In this document: piece after piece, positions 55,015 through 63,374 of the stretch | How positions within the stretch are numbered: the stretch's first letter is position 1 | Layout: each line of letters opens with the position of its first letter | Made by a program: the position numbers and the translations under genes | The notes under the pieces: model-generated | What the model saw: the letters and a program-made list of their open reading frames with translations, nothing else | Told to the model about the DNA's origin: nothing | Database searches by the model: none | Source of the DNA: Mycolicibacter minnesotensis | GTDB taxonomy: Bacteria; Actinomycetota; Actinomycetes; Mycobacteriales; Mycobacteriaceae | Reading direction: 5' to 3' | DNA: 64,000 bases | Assembly (NCBI RefSeq): GCF_010731755.1 | Contig: NZ_AP022589.1 | Span: forward strand, 2,108,001-2,172,000

Positions 55015-57047
55015 ATCCTGGCCTCAAAATCATCGCGGTGAGATTGGTCGTTGAGACTGTCTCGGGCGTACAGTTCGGGCATACATTCACATTTCAAGAG
55101 GGCCTAAATGTCATCCGTGGTGATAACACAAGCGGTAAATCGACGACCCTCCAAGCGATCGTCTATGCCCTGGGATTAGAAGGGATGCTGGGCGCATCGC
55201 ACCAGATACCGTTACCGCATTCGATGACAGAGAAGCTCGCGTTTGATTCCGAGGAATTTGATGTCATCGAGTCGTATGTTGAACTTGAAGCAGCTAACAA
55301 GAATGGGCAATTTGTCACAGTTCGCAGATTCGTAAAGCATCCATCGGTGAATACGAAACTGATCAATGTGGCGATGGGGCCAGCGATTACAGAACCGAAT
55401 GCTTACGAGTCGCGCGATTTCTTTGTTCGTCGTGCTGGCGGTGCTCAGCGTGAAGCCGGTTTTCACCACTTCTTAGCGGACTTCATTGGTTGGAAACTCC
55501 CAAACGTAACTCGAATGGATGGCTCAGAGATACCGTTGTACATGGAGACTTTGTTTCCGTACTTCTACGTTGAGCAAAAACACGGATGGTCCGGCGTGCA
55601 GGCGCGAATCCCAACGTACCTCGGCATTAGAGATGTGGGCAAGAGGTCGGCAGAATTCGTACTTAGGCTCCAAATATTTGACCTCATTTTAGAAAAACAG
55701 CGGATATCTTCTTCGGTCGCCGAATTGGAGGCGCAATGGCGTCAATCACTGCGTGACCTAGGGGAGGCTGCGGATGCTGCCGGCGTTACGCTGGCAAAGG
55801 TTCCGTCAACTCTCAAAGAGTCCTTGGAAGAAGATATTGCTGAGCCTCTGACCGTTGTCGAGGGTGATTGGGTGGCGCTTGATGAAGCGATACCTCGGCT
55901 ACGCGATCAGCTTTCGGCCATGATGGCTCGGTCTGTTCCGGCGGTGAGGGATGTATCGACGCAACTTGATACCGATGTCGCTGCCGAGGAGGACGCCATC
56001 AATGACCGACTAGTTGAAGTCGCAGTTATTGTAAATCAGCGAGAAGAATTTCGCCGCCGGCGTAATCAGTTGGAGCTTCGAATTGATGCCCTCGAAGCCG
56101 ATCTTCAAAAACACAAGGACGCTCGTACTCTCGTTGAACTAGGTGCAAATTTCGCGACAGAATTACTTGGAGAAAACATCTGTCCGACATGTCACCAGGA
56201 TGTTCACGATGGTATGGATATCTCGTCACACGTAATGGCTGTTCAAGAGAACATTGATTTCATCGGCCGTGAATTGACGACACTGCGTTCAGCGTTGAAC
56301 GATATTGAGAGTTCGGGTTCCGCTCTGCGCGTTCGTGAACGGAGTGCTCGCACCGCACTGATAGACGCGCGGCGAAGGGTCCGCGCGCTTCGTGAGACGC
56401 TTGTGAGTGCTGATAGTGCGCCATCCGCGATTGATGTGGCAAATCGACTACAGCTACAAGACCGTGTTGAGCGGCTAGAGGAGAGTGGTCGCCAAATTGC
56501 TGGCTTGCGTCAAGGACTTGTGTCGACTGCGCAGCACTGGCAAAAGCAACGTGAATTGCTTCGGTCGGTGAATGTCAACGATTTGCATGGCACGGACCTG
56601 ACGAAAATACTCGCGCTTGAGACATACCTCAGATCACAACTTGTGCGCTACGGTTTCAGCTCTTTGAGTACTAGCGAAGTTGACATTAGCCGGGAGACCT
56701 ACAGGCCGGCTCACGAAGGATTCGATTTAGGATTCGACTTGTCCGCTAGTGATATGATTCGCGTGATTTGGGCATATTTGATGGGCATTCTCAGGGTTGC
56801 CGACGAATATGGCGGGAACCATCTCAATCTGTTGATTTTCGATGAGCCGAAACAGCAAGATACGGCGTCGGAAAGCTATCAAGAGCTTTTACAAGAGGCA
56901 GCAGGTCAGGGCGCGAGGGGTGCCCAGCTCATCTTCGCAACGAGCGAGAATCTCGACAGTCTGCTCGCGATGTTGGGCGATACGGCGTACCACTTGCAGG
57001 ACATCGGCGCAGGTAAAAAGTTGTTGCGCCCCATCACAAGTTCCTGA
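55005..57047 (+). CDS. Rad50/SMC-like ABC ATPase of the island cassette
   Basis: A 680-aa ABC ATPase of the SMC/Rad50 type. Walker A is RGDNTSGKSTT (K45), with no signal peptide before it. Long coiled coils run roughly from 225 to 375 and from 400 to 540, and the apex between them has a Cys pair, CPTC at 393-396, like a zinc hook. The second ATPase half has the signature region DLSASDMIRV at about 579, and Walker B LLIFDEP (D613, E614) is followed by KQQD. It has no nuclease domain. In ABC-3C systems such an ATPase senses nucleic acid or phage proteins and licenses the effector. It overlaps the preceding gene by 10 bp. The intergenic space after it (57048-57201) holds nothing recognisable. 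Confidence 0.75.
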   Translation: MALDPGLKIIAVRLVVETVSGVQFGHTFTFQEGLNVIRGDNTSGKSTTLQAIVYALGLEGMLGASHQIPLPHSMTEKLAFDSEEFDVIESYVELEAANKNGQFVTVRRFVKHPSVNTKLINVAMGPAITEPNAYESRDFFVRRAGGAQREAGFHHFLADFIGWKLPNVTRMDGSEIPLYMETLFPYFYVEQKHGWSGVQARIPTYLGIRDVGKRSAEFVLRLQIFDLILEKQRISSSVAELEAQWRQSLRDLGEAADAAGVTLAKVPSTLKESLEEDIAEPLTVVEGDWVALDEAIPRLRDQLSAMMARSVPAVRDVSTQLDTDVAAEEDAINDRLVEVAVIVNQREEFRRRRNQLELRIDALEADLQKHKDARTLVELGANFATELLGENICPTCHQDVHDGMDISSHVMAVQENIDFIGRELTTLRSALNDIESSGSALRVRERSARTALIDARRRVRALRETLVSADSAPSAIDVANRLQLQDRVERLEESGRQIAGLRQGLVSTAQHWQKQRELLRSVNVNDLHGTDLTKILALETYLRSQLVRYGFSSLSTSEVDISRETYRPAHEGFDLGFDLSASDMIRVIWAYLMGILRVADEYGGNHLNLLIFDEPKQQDTASESYQELLQEAAGQGARGAQLIFATSENLDSLLAMLGDTAYHLQDIGAGKKLLRPITSS

Positions 57048-57201
57048 CCTGACGAACGGCGAGTTTTCTAGAGCGAGAGCAGCCGCTTGCAGATTGAGGC
57101 GCAACTCTATCGCGGTAAAGGGGCACCCCCGCCCTTGGACGGATGTATGAGTCAGCGTCCGTCCGTCCGCTGCCCGAACCTCACGCCTTTTTAGGGGGTG
57201 C

Positions 57202-58009
57202 ATGGGGACGGACGTTGAACATTTGTCCTGGCCGGGTGTTTTCTGCTGGTGGTCGCCTGACTCCGTTAATAAGGTGATCGCGACAACCGGTCAGGTACTG
57301 GCAGATGCGAAGGCCGAGGGGATCGTTTCGCGTAACGTCGCTGAGTCAGTGAATCGCGTATCGGTGCCACATGTATCGGTGCCACATAAGGATGCCGATA
57401 CCTGTACAGAGGCCGAGGTCAGCACCTTTCTCGGGGCAATCGAAGGCCATCGCCTTGCCCACGCTTGGGAACTAGCGCTTTCCGGCCTGCGCCGTGGAGA
57501 GCTGGCCGGCCTTCGCTGGCTGGATTTTGACTTCGACGCGAAAATGCTTGCGATTGCTAACAAGCGCGTCGCGGCCCGCGGACGCACCGTCGAGAACGAC
57601 CCGAAGTCTGCGGCGCCGCGCCGTATGCTGCCCCTCCAGGAATGGCTCGTCAACGTCCTGCGGTCTGCTAAGGCCCAGCAGGCGGCCCGAACGCTTGGCG
57701 CTCGGGGCGAGTATTGGCGAATGGGCGTACGTAGTCAGCAATGAGGTCGGCGAGCCGTACGCACCTGGCGTTCTATCGCGCTATTGGCGAGACACTGTGA
57801 AAGCCGCAGGCATCCGCCACATTAAGTTGCACGCGGCGCGGCACACATGCGCGACGCTGATGCATCTGCAGGTTGTCCCAGCGGCGGTGATTGCAGCATG
57901 GATCGGGCACAAGGACGCCACGCTCACGATGAAGCTGTATGCGCATTCTCAGGATGACGTATTGAAGGCAGCGGGGGCGACGTTGAACCCGGGTTGTCAC
58001 AACTCGTGA
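57202..58009 (+). pseudogene. Tyrosine recombinase (integrase), frameshifted and N-terminally degraded
   Basis: The catalytic domain of a phage-type integrase read across two frames. The first frame (to 57744) has the core-binding end KVIATTGQVLADAKAEGIVS and the box I Arg in LSGLRRGELAGLRW. The second frame (to 58009) has SNEVGEPYAPG, box II LHAARHTCATLM, and WIGHKDATLTMKLYAH with the Tyr nucleophile. Removing one C of GGCCC at about 57686-57688 would join AQQAA to ERLALGASIGEW in one frame. The N-terminal arm-binding domain is missing. The gene lies 52 nt from tRNA-Gly, the usual place for the enzyme that inserted the island. Confidence 0.8.
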
Positions 58010-58061
58010 CACCGACGTGGTCTAGTCGAACAGTTCGAACAGCGTTTCCGCAGTTCACACG

Positions 58062-58135
58062 TGGAGCCGATGACGGGAATCGAACCCGCGTATTCAGCTT
58101 GGGAAGCTGATGTTCTGCCATTGAACTACATCGGC
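58062..58135 (-). tRNA. tRNA-Gly (anticodon CCC)
   Basis: Read on the minus strand the gene runs from GCCGATG to CATCGGC with a T discriminator and an encoded CCA. The acceptor stem pairs over seven bases, the D arm is GTTC/GAAC, and the anticodon stem TCAGC/GCTGA encloses TTCCCAA, giving anticodon CCC for the glycine codon GGG. The T loop is TTCGATT. It is the integration target of the adjacent island. Confidence 0.93.
58063..58111. repeat. Right attachment-site repeat (attR), 49 bp, within tRNA-Gly
   Basis: The second copy of the 49-bp repeat, inside the intact tRNA gene from CCA to the anticodon stem. Recombination here restored a complete tRNA while moving the original 3' part to 53357. 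Confidence 0.9.
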
Positions 58136-58204
58136 GTTGCTGCCTTGGAAGGCTAACACTCGGTTGCGGGCGGCGGTGCGGGGGTGAGCGCCCCCGGCCT
58201 CACG

Positions 58205-58492
58205 TCATCCCCGCCCGGGCGGCCGGCATTCGACGCCAGGGTTCTGGCAGTACATCCCGACGCCGCCGCGAACAACAGAGCCGCCCTGCACGTTCGACTG
58301 AGACAGCTCGTTGCCGGGGGAAGACAGAGCCGGAATCTGCGCCGAGATGAAGTCGTCGATGATCGGTGAAGGCCCACCCGGAAGGGGATTTGGGTCGGAC
58401 GGATCCGCATTCGCGGCCGCCGCGCCTCCCAGCACCGAGAGGGTGCCGAGAGCGCCGATCGCCAGGGCGTGGGCGAAGCGTTGCCGCATCAT
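58205..58492 (-). CDS. Small exported protein
   Basis: A 95-aa protein with a signal peptide (MRQRFAHALAIGALGTLSVL, then GGAAAANA with cleavage before DPSDP). The mature part of about 65 aa is rich in Pro, Ser and Gly and has two cysteines (MYCQNPGVECRPPG) that could form a disulfide. Two adjacent ATG codons at 58492 and 58489 are possible starts. It is divergent from the MspA-family gene. No function is known to me. Confidence 0.65.
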   Translation of the reverse strand: MMRQRFAHALAIGALGTLSVLGGAAAANADPSDPNPLPGGPSPIIDDFISAQIPALSSPGNELSQSNVQGGSVVRGGVGMYCQNPGVECRPPGRG

Positions 58493-58663
58493 CGCCTCCC
58501 TGGAGTCGTCGCTGGTAATTCGCCGGGTGAAGCCCCAGGCTACCCCCGGCCACCGCCGGGAAGGCGGCGCAATATCGCGGAGCGGTTACGAACGCAAAAC
58601 GGTATTTGCCGAGGTGCCTCGCGTAATCAGGATCTGTTCCCAGCCGTCCCTAGCGTATCGATC

Positions 58664-59356
58664 ATGGTGTCGGCCACGTCAGTCCTTTGTCGGGTGGTGA
58701 TTCTCGCCTGCGTGGGTTGTCTGGTGGCGCCGCCGGCTGGTGCCGATCCCGCCCCCGACGCTGTCCCGGTGGCTGCGGAGGTGCCTCCGAAAGAACCTGC
58801 CACCGTCCGCACCCCGGATGGCTGGACACTGACCGTCGGCACCAGGGATGAGGCGCAGGTTCCGGTGGCGCCGTTGACCACCGCGATCTCGTCTCGCGAG
58901 TACGTGTCCAGCGGAACATACTTCGCCGAGCTGATCGCTCCCGAGGGAGAGGCGCCAGCGGGAGTCCTGGAGGCGGGGTACCAGATCGGCTGTGGAATCG
59001 ACATGAGTACCGCCAACGGCGTCACCATGTCCGGTTCCGCCGGCATGGTCCCGGGGCTGGGCGCGATGGTGCCGATCCCGCCGGGGCCGGCTGCCCCGTT
59101 CCAGTTGCTGCCGGCTCTCGCCACCCCGGTCACCGGTGTGGTCACCGTCGGGCTCAAACCTGGCCTGGTGTTCATCGTGCCGGTGCATCAGAAGGTGTTC
59201 AAGGGAGCCCATCCCTGGGTCATGATCAGCGAGTTCCACGTCAAGATCGACGGTTGTGTGGGGCAGTCGTTCATTCGCTCCTACGCGGTGCTCACCCGCG
59301 AGACCGAGGAATCCGACGTAGTGCTGTCCTACGTCGGGGCCACCACGACTGTCTGA
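58664..59356 (+). CDS. MspA-family exported protein
   Basis: A 230-aa exported protein related to the MspA porin family. A signal peptide ([17 protein letters not shown]) is followed by a Pro-rich spacer. The family core then follows: [29 protein letters not shown], and [16 protein letters not shown] with the conserved GYQIGC. Later segments ([23 protein letters not shown]) complete the beta-rich domain. It may be an outer-membrane pore subunit or a soluble relative; the porin role is not proven by sequence. It fits M. tuberculosis Rv0320 in place. TAGCGT seven bases before the ATG indicates a possible leaderless start. Confidence 0.75.
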   Translation: MVSATSVLCRVVILACVGCLVAPPAGADPAPDAVPVAAEVPPKEPATVRTPDGWTLTVGTRDEAQVPVAPLTTAISSREYVSSGTYFAELIAPEGEAPAGVLEAGYQIGCGIDMSTANGVTMSGSAGMVPGLGAMVPIPPGPAAPFQLLPALATPVTGVVTVGLKPGLVFIVPVHQKVFKGAHPWVMISEFHVKIDGCVGQSFIRSYAVLTRETEESDVVLSYVGATTTV

Positions 59357-59406
59357 TCGCGATTCCGCGGCGCCACGCCGTGCACCAGAACCCGCCGGGC
59401 AGCGGA

Positions 59407-59412
59407 TACGCT
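59407..59412 (+). promoter_or_regulatory. Candidate -10 element of dcd (leaderless)
   Basis: TACGCT lies six bases before the dcd GTG. There is no Shine-Dalgarno before the GTG, so dcd is probably transcribed without a 5' untranslated region. Confidence 0.5.
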
Positions 59413-59418
59413 CGTGCC

Positions 59419-59991
59419 GTGCTGCTCTCCGATCGCGATCTGCGGGCCGAAATCGCCGCCGGCAGGCTGGGTATCAACCCCTTCGACGACGCTCTGGTCC
59501 AGCCCTCCAGCGTGGACGTTCGCCTCGACAGCCTGTTTCGGGTGTTCAACAACACCCGCTATACCCACATCGACCCTGCCAAGCAGCAGGACGAGTTGAC
59601 CACGCTGGTCGAGCCCAAACCCGGCGAGCCGTTTGTGCTGCACCCCGGCGAGTTCGTGCTGGGTTCCACCCTGGAGTGCTGCACCCTGCCCGACGATCTG
59701 GCCGGCCGGCTGGAGGGAAAGTCGAGCCTGGGCCGGCTGGGTCTGCTGACGCACTCCACGGCGGGATTCATCGACCCCGGCTTCTCGGGCCACATCACTC
59801 TGGAGCTTTCCAACGTCGCGAATCTGCCGATCACACTGTGGCCGGGCATGAAGATCGGCCAGCTCTGCCTGCTGCGGCTCACGTCGCCGGCCGAGCACCC
59901 GTATGGCAGCACGCGCGTAGGGTCGAAATATCAGGGCCAGCGCGGGCCGACGCCGTCGCGCTCGTACCAGAACTTCATCAAGTCTGATTAG
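59419..59991 (+). CDS. dcd: dCTP deaminase (bifunctional dCTP deaminase/dUTPase type)
   Basis: A 190-aa enzyme that deaminates dCTP; the mycobacterial type is reported to also hydrolyse the dUTP to dUMP. It is almost collinear with M. tuberculosis Dcd: [35 protein letters not shown], the active-site [20 protein letters not shown] with the catalytic Glu in [15 protein letters not shown], and the C-terminal [18 protein letters not shown]. The GTG at 59419 gives exactly the expected length and follows a TANNNT hexamer. It supplies precursors for thymidylate synthesis. Confidence 0.96.
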   Translation: MLLSDRDLRAEIAAGRLGINPFDDALVQPSSVDVRLDSLFRVFNNTRYTHIDPAKQQDELTTLVEPKPGEPFVLHPGEFVLGSTLECCTLPDDLAGRLEGKSSLGRLGLLTHSTAGFIDPGFSGHITLELSNVANLPITLWPGMKIGQLCLLRLTSPAEHPYGSTRVGSKYQGQRGPTPSRSYQNFIKSD

Positions 59992-60098
59992 CCCTCGGAT
60001 GTGACGGCCGCTCCGCGGCTGCGATGAAGCCGGTTTCGGCCAGCCCTGGTGGGGGAATGGGTCGGTGACGCCGGACGAAGAGCAGCAGGGGAGGTTGC

Positions 60099-61547
60099 GT
60101 GGACATCGTTTTGGGAGTGTCAGTGGCGCCCTCGGCGGTCCGCATGGTGTTGGTGGAAGGCCAAAGCGCCGACGGGGTCACCGTCGAGCACGACGACTTC
60201 GACGTCAGCGCCGACACCCAAACCGCCCCGGAGCGGGTGGTCTCAGCGATCCTGGGCACCCGCGAGGGCGCCCGCGAAGGCGGCTATCAGCTCAGCTCCA
60301 CCGGCGTGACCTGGAGCCATCCCGCCGAGGCGACCGCGCTGCGTGAGGCGCTGGCGGGCCGCAAGGTAGAGAACGTGATGCTGGTGTCGGCGTTCCTGGC
60401 CGCGGCCGCGCTGGCCCAGTCGGTGGGCAGTACGACGCGTTACACCCGCACGGCGCTGTTGTTCGTCGAGCCCGAGACCGCCACGCTGGCCGTCGTCAGT
60501 TCCGACGACGGTTCGATCACCGAGGTCCATCGCCAGGCGCTGTCCCCTGATGACGAGAGTGCGGTCGCGGAGATCACCGACCTGGCGGCCGGTGCCCAGC
60601 GGCTCGAGTCGCAGCCCGACGGTCTGTTCGTGGTGGGTTCGGGCGTAAACGTGGCGCTGATCAAACCGGAGTTGGAGAAGGCCACGCCCTTGCCGGTCAG
60701 CGTGCCGGAGGAGCCGGACATGGCGCTGGCCCGCGGCGCTGCATTGGCCAGCGCCCATGCGCCCCTGTTCTCGTCGTCCACCCAGGCGCAGGCCTGGGCG
60801 CAGGATCCGGGCACCGGTGCATGGGATCCGGCGCTGGTCGGCGGCGGCCACGCCTACCTCGCGCCGGGAGAGGTGGACTACAACCTCACGGCCAGTAACG
60901 AGCCGCTGGCGTACAGCGCGATGCCTGAGGTCGCCGATGATCCCGAGCTCGTCGACTCTGGGCTGCTCGACTTCAGCACCGGGATCCAGCCGCGCGAGCG
61001 CAAACCGATGCTGGTCACCGGTGGGGTAGCGGCGCTCTTCGTCGTGGGGGTGCTGGGACTGGCGATCGCGCTGGCCGTGGGTATGCGCGCGGCCAACACG
61101 TCCCGCCCCGACGTGCGGGCCAACGTCGTCACCCATCAGGCGCCGCCGCCGAAGGCTGTCGTCCCGCCTGCTCCCGCGCCGCCGGCGGCCCCGCCCGTGC
61201 CTGCCGTCGAACCAGCGCCACCGCGGGCGCCCGCTCCCGCGCCTGCCCAGCGGGTCCCCGAGCCGCTGCCGGTGGCTCCGGCTCCGGTGCCCGTTCCTGT
61301 GCCGGTGGCTCCGCCGCCCCCGCCACCGGTGCTGCCGCCCCCGCCGTTGCCCAAACTCGGTATTCCGGGCCTGCCCGGCGGCCCACCGCTGTTCGGCCCG
61401 CCCAAGGGGGGTTGGGGGCCTGGCGACAGAGGACGCGGTGGGGGCCGTGGCCCAGGTGGCGGCAAGGGGCCCGGCAAAGGACCCGGCGGCGGGCATGGGC
61501 GCGGCGGCGGCCCCTTCCCGTTCCCGCTGCCCGGCCTACATTTTTAG
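60099..61547 (+). CDS. DUF7159-like membrane protein, first tandem copy
   Basis: A 482-aa protein with three parts. Residues 1-230 form an actin/Hsp70-like domain (MDIVLGVSVAPSAVRMVLVE at the start, LPVSVPEEPDMALARGAALA near its end). An acidic linker leads to a transmembrane helix at about 303-328 (GGVAALFVVGVLGLAIALAV). The extracytoplasmic tail is Pro-rich (APAPVPVPVPVAPPPPPP) and ends with a Gly/Lys/Arg-rich segment closed by PFPLPGLHF. Nucleotide binding is not evident. GTG start with AGGGGAGG five bases upstream. It is followed 67 nt later by a paralogue. The role is unknown; a cell-wall-spanning sensor is one possibility. Confidence 0.7.
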   Translation: MDIVLGVSVAPSAVRMVLVEGQSADGVTVEHDDFDVSADTQTAPERVVSAILGTREGAREGGYQLSSTGVTWSHPAEATALREALAGRKVENVMLVSAFLAAAALAQSVGSTTRYTRTALLFVEPETATLAVVSSDDGSITEVHRQALSPDDESAVAEITDLAAGAQRLESQPDGLFVVGSGVNVALIKPELEKATPLPVSVPEEPDMALARGAALASAHAPLFSSSTQAQAWAQDPGTGAWDPALVGGGHAYLAPGEVDYNLTASNEPLAYSAMPEVADDPELVDSGLLDFSTGIQPRERKPMLVTGGVAALFVVGVLGLAIALAVGMRAANTSRPDVRANVVTHQAPPPKAVVPPAPAPPAAPPVPAVEPAPPRAPAPAPAQRVPEPLPVAPAPVPVPVPVAPPPPPPVLPPPPLPKLGIPGLPGGPPLFGPPKGGWGPGDRGRGGGRGPGGGKGPGKGPGGGHGRGGGPFPFPLPGLHF

Positions 61548-61614
61548 GTGGGGATCTCGCCCGCACGCTTGTAAGATTGACTAAGAAGTCGCCGACCCTA
61601 GTGGAGGAGGTGCG

Positions 61615-63345
61615 GTGGACATCGTTTTGGGGGTCTCGATGGCGCCGCCATCGGTACGCATGGTCCTGGTCGAGGGGGAACGCGCCTCAGGCGTCACCGT
61701 CGACGAGGACGGATTTGAGGTGGACGCCGACTCTCCGGTACTGCCCCATCAGATCGTGTCGGCCATCCTGGGCACCCAGGAAAGCGCCCGCGAGAGCGGC
61801 TACCGGCTGGCCTCGACCGGGGTGACCGTCGCCGACCCGCTCCAGGCCGGACAGTTGCGCGACGCCCTGGCCGGCCATCGGGTCGAGAACGTGATGCTGG
61901 TGTCGGCGTTCTTGGCCGCCGCCGCCCTGGCGCAGACGGTGGGTGGATCAGTCGGCTATGAGCACACCGCCCTGATGTTCATCGAGCCCGACGGGGCGAC
62001 CCTGGCCGTCGTCGACTCTTCAGACGGCTCGATCGCCGATGTGCAGCGGGTGGCGCTGCCCTCCGACGACGCCGCCGCCATGGGCGCGCTGACCCGGCTG
62101 GCCGCTGCGGCCGGCCGACTGTCCCCGCGCCCCGATGGCCTCTTCGTCGTCGGCTCCGGTGTCAACGTCGGCATGGTCAAACCGGAGTTGGACGCAGCCA
62201 GCGCCATCCCGGTCAGCGTCCCCGAAGAACCCGAGACCGCCCTGGCACGGGGCGCGGCGCTGGCCAGTGCCCACGCGCCGCTGTTCGATTCCTCGACCTC
62301 GGCGCTGGCGTGGGCGCGCGACCCCGGCACCGGCGTGATCGACCCGGAGCTGGTTGCGCTTGGTTACGCCTGCCCGGCCGACTATGACGCGACCATGGGC
62401 GAGTTCGCGCTGGCCTACAGCGCGGTGCCCGACGACGCCTACAGCGGCTACCTGGACTTCGCCGGAGACGATGCTGTCGAGGATGTCGTCGGCTCCGACG
62501 ACGAGTTCTACCCGCCGAGTTCCGAACTGCGCCTCATCGAGGAGGACAGCGCACCGATTCGTAGGCGCCCCTTCCTGCTGGCTGGAAGCGGCTTGGCGGC
62601 GTTCTTCGTCGTCGGTGTCTGCAGTCTGGTGGTCGCACTGGCGGTCAGTATTCGGCCCACCGCCGCAGACCACCCACCGCCCACCGGGCACCTCGTCGGA
62701 CCCGCTCAACAGGCCCCGGCCCCGGCGCCCGCCCCCGAAGCCGCGCCGGTGCCGGCCCCCGCGCCACCACCGGCGGCCCCGCCGGCGGTCAAGGTCCCGG
62801 TTGCTCGACCTGCCCCCGCCGCCCCGGCGCCTGCGCCTGCCCCCGCCGCCCCGGCACCGAAAGCGCCGGCACCCGCGCAGGTGGCTCCGGCCCCGATACC
62901 GGTGCCCGTTCCGATCCAGGTGCCTGCACCGGTCGAGATTCCCGCCCCGGCGGCCCCGGTACCCGCCGCTCCGGCTCCGCCGCCGCTGATCCAGCAACCC
63001 GAGCTGCCGCCGTTCCTGCGTCCGCCGGCGCAGAAACCGCCGTCCAACAACGGCGGCAATCCCTCGTGGTTGCCGGGCAACAACAACGGCGGCGGGAACA
63101 AGGGGGGCAACCCCTCGTGGCTGCCCGACAACGATGGCGGCGGCAAAAAGGGCGGAAACCCCTCCCCGTGGCTGCCCGGCGTCGGCTCCAACGGTGGCGG
63201 GAACCCGTGGTTTCCGGGCCTCGGTGGCAACTCCGGCGGACGCGGCGGCACCGGCGGAGGCTCCTGGTTCCCCGGCCTCGGCGGCGGTGGCGGCGGCAAA
63301 GGCGGGGGAGGCGGCGGAGGCGGCGGAGGCGGCTGGCCCTTCTGA
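61615..63345 (+). CDS. DUF7159-like membrane protein, second tandem copy
   Basis: A 576-aa paralogue of the preceding gene. The N-terminal domain is closely related (MDIVLGVSMAPPSVRMVLVE, FLAAAALAQTVGG, IPVSVPEEPETALARGAALA). The transmembrane helix is at about 318-345 (SGLAAFFVVGVCSLVVALAV). The tail is longer: an Ala/Pro repeat region, then Asn/Gly-rich repeats with NPSWLPGN-type units and a poly-Gly end closing in GGWPF. GTG start, GGAGGAGG ribosome binding site. The duplication kept the folded domain and changed the tail, suggesting different wall contacts. Function unknown. Confidence 0.7.
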   Translation: MDIVLGVSMAPPSVRMVLVEGERASGVTVDEDGFEVDADSPVLPHQIVSAILGTQESARESGYRLASTGVTVADPLQAGQLRDALAGHRVENVMLVSAFLAAAALAQTVGGSVGYEHTALMFIEPDGATLAVVDSSDGSIADVQRVALPSDDAAAMGALTRLAAAAGRLSPRPDGLFVVGSGVNVGMVKPELDAASAIPVSVPEEPETALARGAALASAHAPLFDSSTSALAWARDPGTGVIDPELVALGYACPADYDATMGEFALAYSAVPDDAYSGYLDFAGDDAVEDVVGSDDEFYPPSSELRLIEEDSAPIRRRPFLLAGSGLAAFFVVGVCSLVVALAVSIRPTAADHPPPTGHLVGPAQQAPAPAPAPEAAPVPAPAPPPAAPPAVKVPVARPAPAAPAPAPAPAAPAPKAPAPAQVAPAPIPVPVPIQVPAPVEIPAPAAPVPAAPAPPPLIQQPELPPFLRPPAQKPPSNNGGNPSWLPGNNNGGGNKGGNPSWLPDNDGGGKKGGNPSPWLPGVGSNGGGNPWFPGLGGNSGGRGGTGGGSWFPGLGGGGGGKGGGGGGGGGGGWPF

Positions 63346-63374
63346 GCCACCGGTCTATCCACTAGCCTGGCGGC

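Larger units (their letters stand above)
53357..58111. mobile_element. tRNA-Gly-integrated genomic island carrying an ABC-3C-like conflict cassette
   Basis: A 4.76-kb element bounded by 49-bp identical direct repeats, the right copy lying inside the intact tRNA-Gly and the left copy being the duplicated 3' part of that tRNA. Inside are a three-gene cassette with overlapping frames and a decayed tyrosine integrase next to the tRNA end. Base composition is visibly more AT-rich than the flanks, a sign of transfer from another source. The backbone genes on either side are ordinary mycobacterial genes. With its integrase broken, the island is probably fixed in place. Confidence 0.85.

Noticed and set aside
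63030..63345. Gly-rich coding end that might suggest a PE_PGRS gene
   Set aside because: There is no PE domain; the Gly-rich stretch is the tail of a DUF7159-like membrane protein.
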